From contig NZ_JBGIYY010000004.1 of NCBI RefSeq assembly GCF_041380235.1, positions 124,001 to 188,000 of the forward strand: DNA of 64,000 nt, in the 5' to 3' direction. The translations under genes were made by a program, and so were the position numbers. Source of the DNA: Glaciecola sp041380235. GTDB lineage: Bacteria > Pseudomonadota > Gammaproteobacteria > Enterobacterales > Alteromonadaceae. The notes beneath the pieces were generated by a model that was not told the origin of the DNA, made no database searches, and saw only the letters and a program-made list of their open reading frames with translations. Below, piece by piece: positions 52,624 through 61,856 of this stretch. The stretch's first letter is position 1. Each line of letters begins with the position of its first letter.

Positions 52624-53574
52624 TTAGGTTGAAAAATGCACTTCAGCTCGCAAAGCAATCCCGTAAGATGTTCTAAAGTCTTCTTCTCTAAGCCAAATTA
52701 TAAATGGTTCAATCTCCATATATAGCCATTCGCGCAATACTTTTCTTTTGTAGCGCGCACTGACTAACATACTTTCTCGACGGTAGGTGGGTTGACTCAA
52801 TCCATCAATCATCGCAGTAAACAAATAGCTAGTATCGTTTTTGGCTAAAACCAAATAACGCAGCTCATGGCGCCAAAACCAATTTTCACGATTGTCTCGA
52901 TACTGAAAGCTATTACTAAGTTCAAGGGCGGTATTGTCTGATAGTTGGCTACTGACTACGCCATCTACTTCAAAGCCTAATTTGTCCCCAGAATAGTAAT
53001 TTGCTTCCGCATAATATATAAATTTTGTGGTTTCGCTTAAACTAAAGTCATTGTTGTATCGCGCCCGAGTATATATCTGACTGCCACGACCAAAGCCCAC
53101 TCGATACGACATATGGTCATCTTTATTTTGCTTAAACTGCAAAGCCACAACTGCTCGGTCGCTTTCATTGAGCTCTCTACTTTGAGCCGCTTTTATGCCC
53201 TGTTGACTAATTGTGTCTTCTTCATCTGATAGCAATAATTCTACCCGATCTTTTAATCCAGGTAGTTTGGCTCGGATCCGAAAGCGAAAGTCGAACTGAT
53301 TTAAGGCGCCGCTGCGGGGCTCCCATCCAAACCGTAAACGTCCAGTAGTGGTTGCCAAGTCGTCGATATTGTCACTGTGTAAAAACCAGCTGTTTATTGT
53401 ATTTGCTGTTGAATCAACCCCATAATTTAGGTAGCAATAAGCATGATCAAGCCATTGCTGTTCGGTGCAATAACGATAGCGAGACTCAAAGGTGGGAGAT
53501 TTTGGCGCTTCGGTTTCTTGGGCTGTAACCGAAAAAGACGCAACGCAAATCAAACACAGACAAACGCTGCGCAT
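52624..53574 (-). CDS. Putative outer-membrane beta-barrel protein
   Basis: A ~316-aa exported protein I do not recognise by name. ATG 53574 gives a signal peptide (SVCLCLICVASFSVTAQ); an in-frame ATG at 53610 would add 12 residues. The mature part has two cysteines (YRYCTEQ and AYCYLN), then many alternating amphipathic strands with repeated arginine/aromatic pairs (RLRFGWEPR, FRFRIRAKL, YRVGFGRG, WFWRHELRYLVL, YMEIEPFIIWL), ending in ALRAEVHF. This pattern suggests a barrel of about 12 strands. The function is unknown. Confidence 0.65.
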   Translation of the reverse strand: MRSVCLCLICVASFSVTAQETEAPKSPTFESRYRYCTEQQWLDHAYCYLNYGVDSTANTINSWFLHSDNIDDLATTTGRLRFGWEPRSGALNQFDFRFRIRAKLPGLKDRVELLLSDEEDTISQQGIKAAQSRELNESDRAVVALQFKQNKDDHMSYRVGFGRGSQIYTRARYNNDFSLSETTKFIYYAEANYYSGDKLGFEVDGVVSSQLSDNTALELSNSFQYRDNRENWFWRHELRYLVLAKNDTSYLFTAMIDGLSQPTYRRESMLVSARYKRKVLREWLYMEIEPFIIWLREEDFRTSYGIALRAEVHFST

Positions 53575-53758
53575 GCTTTGCTCTAGCTCTCTAACCCTAT
53601 TAACCTTCATAAAGTGCAGATGTACCCATCAAATTTTTATGATGCCTGAGTGTATCCGATGTTATACTCGACAGATATAGTGTAATACGACCACATTAAA
53701 CAATTATTTACAATTATTTGAGGTGGCCTTCGTATGGTTAAGACAACGGGAGACCCTA

Positions 53759-53998
53759 ATGGGAATTAGTATTTGGCAAATTGGGATCATACTATTGATC
53801 GTAGTATTGTTATTCGGCACTAAGAAATTGCGTAATGTCGGCGGTGATTTGGGCTCTGCGCTAAAAGGCTTTAAAAATGCAATGAGCGATGATGAAGAAA
53901 AAAAGGACGCTGATTTTCAAGCGGTCGAAAATAAAAAAGACCAAGAAACGGTAGCACCATCATCTCAACAAAAAGAAAAAGCCCCTGATAAAGAATAA
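53759..53998 (+). CDS. tatA: Twin-arginine translocase subunit TatA
   Basis: A ~79-aa pore-forming subunit. It has the single helix and hinge GISIWQIGIILLIVVLLFGTKKL, the amphipathic helix with LGSALKGFKNAM and an acidic, lysine-rich tail. ATG 53759 is preceded by GGGAGA and gives the standard N-terminus; the frame extends upstream to 53723. It is the first gene of tatABC, 5 bp before tatB. Confidence 0.95.
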   Translation: MGISIWQIGIILLIVVLLFGTKKLRNVGGDLGSALKGFKNAMSDDEEKKDADFQAVENKKDQETVAPSSQQKEKAPDKE

Positions 53999-54003
53999 TA
54001 TAT

Positions 54004-54444
54004 ATGTTTGATATTGGTTTTTGGGAATTATTAGTCATCGGGGTGATTGCCTTATTGGTTATCGGTCCTGAGCGCTTGCCGGCATTTTTACGGTCGACCG
54101 CTAACACGATAAAATCCATAAAAAGTGTTGCGAATGGCTTCAAGGAAGAAGTGTCGCAACAGTTGAAAACGCATGAGTTACACGAGAATTTAAAAAAAGC
54201 TGAGAAGATGGGTATGGAGAACATTGGTGGAGATATTAAACGGAGTGTTGATGAACTCAAAGCCGCCGCCGCTTCAGTCCAAAAGCCATATAAAAAGGGC
54301 GACGAATCAGATGCCCCTGATGTGAACAGCGATCTAATGCCCGAAAGCCCAAAAGCAATAGCAAAACCGGCAGCTCAAGATAGCGTTTTGGAAAAAGATA
54401 TCGAGCCACAAGCAAGCCCTGCACCCATGTCGAAAGATAAATAG
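54004..54444 (+). CDS. tatB: Twin-arginine translocase subunit TatB
   Basis: A 146-aa subunit that, with TatC, recognises folded substrates carrying twin-arginine signals. The start MFDIGFWELLVIGVIALLVIGPERLP is diagnostic of TatB, followed by an amphipathic helix and a low-complexity tail. tatC begins 1 bp after its stop. Confidence 0.96.
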   Translation: MFDIGFWELLVIGVIALLVIGPERLPAFLRSTANTIKSIKSVANGFKEEVSQQLKTHELHENLKKAEKMGMENIGGDIKRSVDELKAAAASVQKPYKKGDESDAPDVNSDLMPESPKAIAKPAAQDSVLEKDIEPQASPAPMSKDK

Positions 54445-54445
54445 T

Positions 54446-55201
54446 ATGTCAGAGCAAAGCACGTTTATTTCACACCTTATCGAACTCAGAACACGCATCT
54501 TAAGAGCGCTATTAGCCGTGTTGGTCGTGTTTGTGTGTTTATTTTACTTCGCGCAAGACCTATACACTTACCTAGCACAACCGTTGCTTGCCAGCATGCC
54601 TGAAGGCTCAAATATGATTGCAACTGACGTTGCGTCACCTTTTTTAGCTCCCTTTAAATTAACTTTAGTGCTGTCATTTTTTATCGCAATTCCAGTTGTA
54701 CTGTATCAAGTATGGGGCTTTGTCGCACCGGGCTTATATCGCAACGAAAAGAAAATGGTCGCTCCTTTGTTAATCAGCAGTACGCTGTTGTTTTACTCGG
54801 GTATGGCCTTTGCTTATTTTGTGGTATTTCCGCTTGCGTTTATGTTTTTCAATAGCGTTGCTCCAGAAGGCGTGCTTATTAGCACTGATATATCCAGCTA
54901 TCTCAATTTTGTACTTAAATTGTTTTTTGCCTTTGGTGTAGCGTTTGAAATTCCGGTCGCTATTATCTTGATGTGTTGGACTGGCGTTACTACGCCCGAC
55001 AATCTGCGCAAAAAACGCCCGTATGTGATCGTTGGCGTATTTGTGGTCGGCATGCTGCTTACGCCCCCAGATATAATTTCGCAAACACTGCTGGCCTTGC
55101 CAATGTGGTTGCTGTTTGAAATAGGCGTGATTGTGGGGAGTTTTTATACTAAAAAGCAGACACCCGAAGAACAAGAGCAAGAGGCGGAGTCAGAGCAATG
55201 A
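54446..55201 (+). CDS. tatC: Twin-arginine translocase subunit TatC
   Basis: A 251-aa polytopic protein with six transmembrane helices and the conserved HLIELRTRILRA N-terminus, the PLLASMPEGSNMIATDVASPF loop and FGVAFEIPV with its conserved glutamate. It docks the twin-arginine signal peptide. Its stop overlaps the next ORF by 4 bp. Confidence 0.97.
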   Translation: MSEQSTFISHLIELRTRILRALLAVLVVFVCLFYFAQDLYTYLAQPLLASMPEGSNMIATDVASPFLAPFKLTLVLSFFIAIPVVLYQVWGFVAPGLYRNEKKMVAPLLISSTLLFYSGMAFAYFVVFPLAFMFFNSVAPEGVLISTDISSYLNFVLKLFFAFGVAFEIPVAIILMCWTGVTTPDNLRKKRPYVIVGVFVVGMLLTPPDIISQTLLALPMWLLFEIGVIVGSFYTKKQTPEEQEQEAESEQ

Positions 55202-55800
55202 GAATAATAATGTTATGTGCGCTGGTATTTTGCGCTCAATTTGTACAGGCGCAAAGTACTCAAAGCATCGAAAAGTGTGCGCAGACTGAAAATGATTTAC
55301 TGCGATTAATTTGTTACGACGAATTGTTTACAATATCGAAGTCTGGCTCAGTCAATATCGACACTGAAGTTGATTCTGAGCTAGCACAAAGCAGTCAGAC
55401 TGAAGTGCCACAAAGCATCAGCATCACGGCACCGCCGGTCGTTGCGACCCCTCCTATGAACGTACCAACTAATGAGCTTGACTCGGTCGCAGTTAAACCG
55501 AGCACGCAGACACAAACACAAGAGAATTTAATTGATCGCTTCGGTGCGGAAGATTTAGACATTGACGATAAAAACGAAGAGTTAACACGAATTGATTCGG
55601 TGATTGAAGCGGTAACAGAAAACAAGCGCAATATTCGAACCTTCACATTGGCTAATGGACAAATCTGGAGAGAAACAGAAAGCAGTCGCTTGCGCATCAA
55701 AGACGGAATGTCTGTGTATATCGAAAAGGGTGCCTTTTCAGCACACTTTTTAGGGAAGGAAGACAGCAATAGACGAGTAAGAGTCAAGCGAGTTAAGTAA
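55198..55800 (+). CDS. Exported protein of unknown function in the tat-tatD operon
   Basis: A 200-aa protein with a signal peptide (IIMLCALVFCAQFVQAQ). The mature N-terminus has the spaced motif KCAQTENDLLRLICYDELF, a two-cysteine pattern also seen in VasI-like exported proteins. A Ser/Thr/Pro-rich linker (~55-120) leads to a C-terminal domain with TFTLANGQIWRETESSRLRIKDGMSVYIEKG, beta-rich and SH3-like in appearance. The start overlaps tatC and the stop abuts tatD, so expression is coupled. No twin-arginine signal is present. Confidence 0.7.
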   Translation: MRIIMLCALVFCAQFVQAQSTQSIEKCAQTENDLLRLICYDELFTISKSGSVNIDTEVDSELAQSSQTEVPQSISITAPPVVATPPMNVPTNELDSVAVKPSTQTQTQENLIDRFGAEDLDIDDKNEELTRIDSVIEAVTENKRNIRTFTLANGQIWRETESSRLRIKDGMSVYIEKGAFSAHFLGKEDSNRRVRVKRVK

Positions 55801-56583
55801 ATGCGCTGGTTTGATGCTGGGGTAAACTTAATGGACCCGCGCTTTGATAAAAAAGCGGTACTGGCAGAATCCTTCGAACATAATGTTACCGATTTACTGA
55901 TTATTGCCAGCGATCTTGACGAATCATTTGCCGCTGTCAAATTTGCTAAACAAAACAACAACCCCGATGTCAATTTGCACCTTACCGCTGGCGTGCACCC
56001 CCACAAAGCTGATCATACTTCTCAAGACACTTGGACTCAACTTCGTGGCTTATTAGCCGATAAAGCCGTATGCGCGGTGGGCGAATGTGGACTGGATTTT
56101 AACCGAAATTTTTCTACGCCTGAAAATCAAATCCGTACTTTCGATGCGCAACTACAGCTTGCTTTAGAGTGTCAAAAGGGCGTTTACCTGCATGAGCGAG
56201 ATGCTTTCGAACAGCAGTGTAAAATGCTTAAGCCAGTCTTTCAAAAGCTGCCATTTTTAGTGGCTCACTGCTTCACGGGCAGCACAGAGCAAATGAAGGC
56301 ATATTTGGATATGGGATGTTATATCGGAATAACGGGTTGGATATGTGACGATAAACGTGGGTATGCCCTGCAGGAGTCGGTAAAACAGTTGCCAATGAAC
56401 CGTTTACTTCTAGAAACCGATGCGCCTTATTTGTTTCCAAAAAACGTTAAACCGCGTGCAAAACAAAATACACCAAAATATATCAGCGCTATTGCTCAAA
56501 AAGTGGCTGATATCAAACAGGTTTCATTGCAAGAAGTAGCAGAAGCCGCTTTTGAAAACGCACGTAACTTATTTAAATCATAA
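55801..56583 (+). CDS. tatD: TatD-family metal-dependent DNase
   Basis: A 260-aa TIM-barrel hydrolase with metal ligands in AGVHPHKAD, AVGECGLDFNRNF, VAHCFTGS and LETDAPYLFP. E. coli TatD is a 3'-5' exonuclease not required for Tat export. The usual N-terminal HxD appears modified: the start is WFDAGVNLMDPRF, so DxGxNL replaces DIGVNL-like text without an H-x-H pair, as in the TatD subgroup. It directly follows the unknown exported protein. Confidence 0.95.
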   Translation: MRWFDAGVNLMDPRFDKKAVLAESFEHNVTDLLIIASDLDESFAAVKFAKQNNNPDVNLHLTAGVHPHKADHTSQDTWTQLRGLLADKAVCAVGECGLDFNRNFSTPENQIRTFDAQLQLALECQKGVYLHERDAFEQQCKMLKPVFQKLPFLVAHCFTGSTEQMKAYLDMGCYIGITGWICDDKRGYALQESVKQLPMNRLLLETDAPYLFPKNVKPRAKQNTPKYISAIAQKVADIKQVSLQEVAEAAFENARNLFKS

Positions 56584-56591
56584 GGAAATGG

Positions 56592-58493
56592 ATGCGCTCT
56601 GATCAACTCATCCCTAATGGCAGAAGCTACTGGATAGCCGTTATTGCTGCGCTTTTTGTGATGGGATTGCTTATATTAAGTATTTCCTTAAGCGCCACAA
56701 TCGAAGGCAAACACCTTAAATTTGACACATCTTTTTTGCTCGGCGCAGCAACATATGAATCTGAGCAAAACTTAGATATTGAGCAAGTGAAATTGCTAGC
56801 TGCGGCCCAGTGGCGGCCTTTGCTTGAGGAAAATTTGGGTTTATCAGATCGCCCATACTGGTTTCGCATCCAGCCTGAGCCCTTAGAGCAAAACAGTCAG
56901 TATCTATTAGAAATTAACTATGGGTTGTTAGATCACGTTGAAATGTGGGTGTTTAATCATTACCCACAACGCCCCGACGATATGGCCGTTACTTTTAGCG
57001 TTGGCGACGCTCAAGCTTTTCAACGCAGACCCATCCAGTATGAGCAGTTTTTATTTCCAATTACGGCATACAGCAAAGACTTGACGATATATTTGCGCGT
57101 ACAAAGCGCAGGCCCAATAAAAGTACCTATGCGTTTTTGGCAAGAAAGTGATTTTATTGAGTATAGCGGTTCATACACCTTGTTCATGGGCCTGTTTTTT
57201 GGGTATATGATAGCGATGGCCTTGTTTACCCTATTTATATTTGTCAGTACTCGCAACCAAACGTTTGCTGTTTATACCGCTTACGTGATCAGCTTGGCAT
57301 TAGTTGTGGCAACGCTCCATGGTTTAGGCTTTCGGTATCTTTGGTCTGAGAACACATGGTTCCAAGAACGCGCTATGGCATTTTTTGCCTGCTCAACCAT
57401 GATTCTCATCATTATGTTTACCATCCAAGTTTTAGACTTAAAAAATACCGCTAAGTACGCTGAAAGGTGGCTTAATATGGTCAAGTGGTCGTTTGTTTTT
57501 CTGTTAGCCATGGTGTTTGTATTGCCCTACGCACTGATGTTGAAAAGCATTTTAATTTTGATTGCGCTTATTTCTCCGCTTATTTTGGCGTCGAGCTTAA
57601 TCCTTGCATTTAAAGGTCAACTTATTGCTCGATATTTTACGGCAGCTTGGGCGGCATTGCTGATAGCCGTAACTGGGCTTACCGTTGAAAACTTGGGTTG
57701 GTTTGAACTCCCCATGGACTCAAGTTATTTGATAATGGTTGGTGCGATTGCCGAGACTTTGTTTTTGGCTTTGGCCTTGGCGATGAGCTTTAGCAATCAA
57801 TATAAAGTGGCTTCAGAAGCGCGGGCGCAAGCTCTCGAAAATGAACAGCAAGCGATTGCGGCAAAGGATGAGCTGTTACAACTTCAAGAAGAATCTAAAC
57901 AGGCATTAGAATATAGCGTTGAAGAACGCACCTTGGAGCTCGAAATCGCTATGCGAGAGTTATCAGATGCTAATCATGAGCTTGAAAGACTCAGTGCTAT
58001 CGACGCTTTAACTGGGCTGATGAATCGACGATATTTCGACAAGCGTCTTTTAGCAGAAGCCCGGCGAAGCAGACGGGAGCAGCGATATCTTAGTTTAGCC
58101 ATGCTGGATATTGATTTTTTCAAAAAAGTGAATGATACACATGGACATGTGGCAGGGGACGCTTGTTTAAAGTCATTTGCGCAAACTTTACAAACCCATA
58201 TTCAGCGGCCGTCAGACATCATATGCCGCTATGGTGGGGAAGAGTTTGTGGTGATTCTGCCTGGCACAGAGATTGATGGCGCCGCGACCTTGATGGAAAA
58301 GGTACGCCAAGCAGTTGAAGATTCGGTGACTGAGTTTGATGGCAAGACACTTAAAATGACGGTTAGCATAGGTTTAACGGCTAGAATTATGAGCAATGAC
58401 GATGAGCAGGCCCAGATACTCGCTTGTGCCGATAAGCTGCTATACGAAGCAAAATCTTCTGGCCGCAATAAGGTCATTGCAAAAATATCGTAA
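56592..58493 (+). CDS. 7TMR-DISM diguanylate cyclase
   Basis: A 633-aa sensor cyclase. The first helix (~14-34) leads to a periplasmic 7TMR-DISMED2-type domain (~40-185, with RPYWFRIQPEPLEQNSQYLLEINYG), then seven transmembrane helices (~190-400), a coiled coil (~405-460) and a GGDEF domain. The active site is GGEEF at 548-552, preceded by an RPSD inhibitory site, so it should make cyclic-di-GMP under product inhibition. DISMED2 domains are thought to bind carbohydrate-like ligands. AGGA precedes the ATG, 8 bp after tatD. Confidence 0.93.
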   Translation: MRSDQLIPNGRSYWIAVIAALFVMGLLILSISLSATIEGKHLKFDTSFLLGAATYESEQNLDIEQVKLLAAAQWRPLLEENLGLSDRPYWFRIQPEPLEQNSQYLLEINYGLLDHVEMWVFNHYPQRPDDMAVTFSVGDAQAFQRRPIQYEQFLFPITAYSKDLTIYLRVQSAGPIKVPMRFWQESDFIEYSGSYTLFMGLFFGYMIAMALFTLFIFVSTRNQTFAVYTAYVISLALVVATLHGLGFRYLWSENTWFQERAMAFFACSTMILIIMFTIQVLDLKNTAKYAERWLNMVKWSFVFLLAMVFVLPYALMLKSILILIALISPLILASSLILAFKGQLIARYFTAAWAALLIAVTGLTVENLGWFELPMDSSYLIMVGAIAETLFLALALAMSFSNQYKVASEARAQALENEQQAIAAKDELLQLQEESKQALEYSVEERTLELEIAMRELSDANHELERLSAIDALTGLMNRRYFDKRLLAEARRSRREQRYLSLAMLDIDFFKKVNDTHGHVAGDACLKSFAQTLQTHIQRPSDIICRYGGEEFVVILPGTEIDGAATLMEKVRQAVEDSVTEFDGKTLKMTVSIGLTARIMSNDDEQAQILACADKLLYEAKSSGRNKVIAKIS

Positions 58494-58615
58494 GTTGCCC
58501 CAAGTAACATTCTTGCTTGCGACGACATAACAAATACCTAGAACAAATGACCTCAATTATTGATCATGCTAACATCTGCACCTTGCCTTAACTGTTAGCT
58601 AAAGAAAGGATAGCT

Positions 58616-59608
58616 ATGTTTCCTCATACACGTCTTCGACGTTTGCGTCGCACCCAAGCGCTTCGCAGTTTAGTCTGCGAAAATCATTTATTGGTATCTG
58701 ACCTTATTTTTCCTATGTTTGTTTTACCTGGCACAGGCCAACGCCAAAGCATCGAATCAATGCCCGGAATTGAGCGTTTAAGTATCGATCTATTGCTCGA
58801 AGAGGTGAATCAGTGCCTTGCGCTAGGGATCACTAGTTATGCAATCTTTCCAGTTACGCCGCAAGAACATAAAACCTTGAGTGCAGGAGAGGCATTTAAT
58901 CCTAAGGGTATAGCCCAAATGGCGACTCGTGCTTTAAAAAAGCGCTTTGGCGATAGTATCTTAGTGATTACCGACGTTGCACTTGACCCCTTTACTGTGC
59001 ATGGCCAAGACGGCATTATTGATGAGCAGGGTTACGTATTAAATGATCAAACAACTGAGGTCTTGATTCGACAAGCCTTGTCCCATGCCGAGAGCGGTGC
59101 TGACATTGTGGCGCCCTCCGATATGATGGACGGACGCATTGGTGCTATTCGCATGGCTCTTGAGACAGAGGGCTGGGAAAATACCTGCATTATGGCTTAT
59201 GCTGCGAAATATGCGTCAAGCTACTATGGACCTTTTAGGGATGCAGTAGGTTCGTCTGGCAATATCAAAGGTGGTGATAAAAAATCTTATCAGATGGACC
59301 CGGCGAACTCAGATGAAGCCCTGCATGAAATTGCCTTAGATTTAGAAGAGGGTGCCGATATGGTAATGGTCAAGCCCGGTATGCCCTATCTTGATATCGT
59401 GCAACGCTGTAAGTCTGAACTTAAGGTACCAACCTTTGCATACCAAGTTAGCGGTGAATATGCGATGCATCAGGCCGCCTTTGAAAAGGGTTATCTGAAT
59501 AGAGAGCAGGTGATTCTCGAATCATTGTTAGCGTTTAAGCGAGCCGGTGCAGATGGTATTTTGACTTACTTTGCCAAGCAAGCCGCTCAATTACTCAGTC
59601 GCAATTAG
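58616..59608 (+). CDS. hemB: Delta-aminolevulinic acid dehydratase (porphobilinogen synthase)
   Basis: This enzyme condenses two 5-aminolevulinate molecules in haem synthesis. The 330-aa protein has Schiff-base lysines in YAAKYASS and MVKPGMPYLD. The metal loop reads TDVALDPFTVHGQDG: aspartates replace the cysteines of zinc enzymes, so it should be of the magnesium-dependent, Pseudomonas-like type. AAAGGA precedes the ATG. It converges with panC. Confidence 0.97.
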   Translation: MFPHTRLRRLRRTQALRSLVCENHLLVSDLIFPMFVLPGTGQRQSIESMPGIERLSIDLLLEEVNQCLALGITSYAIFPVTPQEHKTLSAGEAFNPKGIAQMATRALKKRFGDSILVITDVALDPFTVHGQDGIIDEQGYVLNDQTTEVLIRQALSHAESGADIVAPSDMMDGRIGAIRMALETEGWENTCIMAYAAKYASSYYGPFRDAVGSSGNIKGGDKKSYQMDPANSDEALHEIALDLEEGADMVMVKPGMPYLDIVQRCKSELKVPTFAYQVSGEYAMHQAAFEKGYLNREQVILESLLAFKRAGADGILTYFAKQAAQLLSRN

Positions 59609-59625
59609 CAACACCAATCGCTGTT

Positions 59626-60474
59626 TTATATTTTTACTTGTATGTTGTCGATAAGCCGGGTTTTACCCAAAAACGCCGCTGCCAAGATCACCAATTCGGT
59701 ATCTTCGTGGCCCGGCTGCAGTAGGCTATTGCTGGCTCTAATTTCAACGTAATCGGGCTTTAATCCGTTATCGATAAGAGCGGCCTTAGCCTCAGTCAGC
59801 ATGTTTGTAAAGTCTCTTCTGCCGCTCTCTATTTCATGCGTCATTTTCGTGATGATGGCATATAAACTTGGCGCGAGCTTTCGCTGTTCGGGCGTCAGAT
59901 AATGATTTCGAGAGCTCATTGCTAAGCCGTCTGCTTCTCGCATTGTAGCAACGCCATGAATACTCAAATTCATTGATAAATCAGTGACCATGGCTTTTAT
60001 CACTTGTAACTGCTGAAAGTCCTTCTCACCAAAATATGCTTGATTAGGTTGGACCATGTTAAATAGTTTACACACGATAGTGGCTACGCCCCTAAAGTGT
60101 CCTGGACGCGACGCACCGCATATCATGTAAGAAAGCCCCGGTACTTCTACGAATGTTTGCTGCTCTAATCCTCGAGAATAAATATCCTCGGCATTTGGCA
60201 TGAATAAGACGTCCACCCCTAAAGCTGCTAAAGACTGTTTGTCTTGCTCCAGTGTTCGGGGGTAGGCATCTAGGTCTTCATCCGGTCCAAATTGCAGAGG
60301 ATTAACAAAAATCGATACGACGACTTTGGTGGCAGATTTTTTGGCCTCATCGACCAATTTAAGATGCCCCTGATGGAGATTGCCCATGGTAGGTACAAAG
60401 GCAATCACTTCTCTAGCAGACTGCCAGGTGCGGCGGATTTCACGTAATTCATTAACCTTACTTACAACTTGCAT
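59626..60474 (-). CDS. panC: Pantothenate synthetase
   Basis: This enzyme joins pantoate and beta-alanine with ATP to give pantothenate. The 282-aa protein has the ATP-binding PTMGNLHQGHLKLV, SIFVNPLQFGPDEDL, FGEKDFQQLQV and READGLAMSSRN. It lies 36 bp after panB. panD is not in the window. Confidence 0.98.
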   Translation of the reverse strand: MQVVSKVNELREIRRTWQSAREVIAFVPTMGNLHQGHLKLVDEAKKSATKVVVSIFVNPLQFGPDEDLDAYPRTLEQDKQSLAALGVDVLFMPNAEDIYSRGLEQQTFVEVPGLSYMICGASRPGHFRGVATIVCKLFNMVQPNQAYFGEKDFQQLQVIKAMVTDLSMNLSIHGVATMREADGLAMSSRNHYLTPEQRKLAPSLYAIITKMTHEIESGRRDFTNMLTEAKAALIDNGLKPDYVEIRASNSLLQPGHEDTELVILAAAFLGKTRLIDNIQVKI

Positions 60475-60510
60475 ATTGCTTTTCTCTAACTTTGCAATTG
60501 GCCCTAAGCC

Positions 60511-61305
60511 CTAATTAAACCAGTGTTCACTGCCGGGGAATGTATTTGATTTTACGTCTTCGATGTAGCTTGAGACGGCGCTACGTATATCACCCGTTTG
60601 TGTTAAAAAGTTCTTGCTGAATTTTGGCATATAGTTAGCACTGATGCCGAGCATGTCATGCATGACAAGTATTTGGCCATCTGTATCGACACCGGCACCA
60701 ATTCCGATCACCGGAATCTGTAATGCTGCACTTATCTGTTTTGCCAGCGATGACGGCACGCATTCAAGTACTAATAGTTGAACGCCTGCTGCTTGCAGGG
60801 CAAGGGCTGCTTTAAGTAAAGCATCTGCCTGTTCATCACTGCGCCCCTGTACTTTGAATCCTCCTAGTACGTTGACAGACTGCGGCGTTAAACCTAAGTG
60901 GCCACAAACCGGCACAGAGCGCTCCACTAAACCTGAAATCGTAGAGAGCAGCCATTCACCGCCCTCTACCTTCACCATGCTCGCGCCAGCGCGCATTAGT
61001 TGAGAAGCTGATTCATAGGCCTGTTGCTCGTTGGCGTAACTCATAAATGGCATATCGGCAATCACAAATGCTCGCTCAACGCCATTGCTTACGCATTGCG
61101 TGTGATAAGCAATTTCAGCGATTGTCACCCCGAGGGTACTGTCTTCGCCCTTCAGTACCATGCCCAAAGAGTCGCCAATTAGCAGTACATCGATATTTTG
61201 TTCATCAAAAAGCTTCGCAAAGCTGGCATCATAAGCGGTTAATGCTGCGATTTTTTGACGTTCTGCTTTCATTTTTAACAAGCTTGAAACGGTTATTTTT
61301 TTCAT
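60511..61305 (-). CDS. panB: 3-methyl-2-oxobutanoate hydroxymethyltransferase
   Basis: This enzyme makes ketopantoate from ketoisovalerate and methylene-tetrahydrofolate. The 264-aa TIM-barrel protein has LTAYDASFAKLFD, LLIGDSLGMVLKG, VCGHLGLTPQSVN and IGIGAG. It sits between folK and panC in conserved order, 32 bp after folK. Confidence 0.98.
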   Translation of the reverse strand: MKKITVSSLLKMKAERQKIAALTAYDASFAKLFDEQNIDVLLIGDSLGMVLKGEDSTLGVTIAEIAYHTQCVSNGVERAFVIADMPFMSYANEQQAYESASQLMRAGASMVKVEGGEWLLSTISGLVERSVPVCGHLGLTPQSVNVLGGFKVQGRSDEQADALLKAALALQAAGVQLLVLECVPSSLAKQISAALQIPVIGIGAGVDTDGQILVMHDMLGISANYMPKFSKNFLTQTGDIRSAVSSYIEDVKSNTFPGSEHWFN

Positions 61306-61337
61306 GTTCAGCCCTTTTACTGATCAGGTTTTTCTAT

Positions 61338-61856
61338 TTATGCAGCAATACTGGCAAAGTCAATTTTGTCCGCAAGACGTTTTAAACCAGTTAAACTGCA
61401 TTTGCTTACCCATGTGGAGAGCTTTTGTCCGTCCTGCATGATTAAATCTGGTGCAATTTCAAACAGCGGTACTAACACAAATTCGCGCTGCGCTATGCCA
61501 TAGTGTGGCAGTGTTAAACGCTCAGATTGCATGCGAAGTTCATTGAACATTAACAAATCTAAGTCTAAGGTACGAGGACCCCATTTTTCGCCTAAACGCT
61601 CTCTACCATGCTTCAATTCTTGGGCTTGTAACACGTCAAGCAGCTCAATTGGGCTTAAAGATGTCGTAAGCTGACACACGGCATTTACATAGTCGGGTTG
61701 ATCTTTTGGTCCCATAGGTGCGCTGCGATATAAATGAGAGCAGCCCTGCACACAAATTTGCTCATGCTGATGAAGTTCGACTAGCGCACTTTTTAATTGC
61801 TCGCTGGGTGATGCTAAGTTGCTACCTAAGCCTACGTAGGCTATATCAGACATCAT
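61338..61856 (-). CDS. folK: HPPK: 2-amino-4-hydroxy-6-hydroxymethyldihydropteridine pyrophosphokinase
   Basis: This enzyme pyrophosphorylates the pterin precursor of folate. The 172-aa protein has the N-terminal YVGLGSNLASPSEQL, YRSAPMGPKDQPDYVNAV and the ATP/metal signature WGPRTLDLDLLMF. It overlaps pcnB by 4 bp (ATGA). pabA, another folate gene, is at the other end of the window. Confidence 0.97.
   Translation of the reverse strand: MMSDIAYVGLGSNLASPSEQLKSALVELHQHEQICVQGCSHLYRSAPMGPKDQPDYVNAVCQLTTSLSPIELLDVLQAQELKHGRERLGEKWGPRTLDLDLLMFNELRMQSERLTLPHYGIAQREFVLVPLFEIAPDLIMQDGQKLSTWVSKCSLTGLKRLADKIDFASIAA

Noticed and set aside
55395..56006. 203-codon minus-strand ORF over the tat-tatD region
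   Set aside because: It is antisense to two well-supported genes, spans their junction and has shadow-like Ser/Leu-rich composition with no domain.
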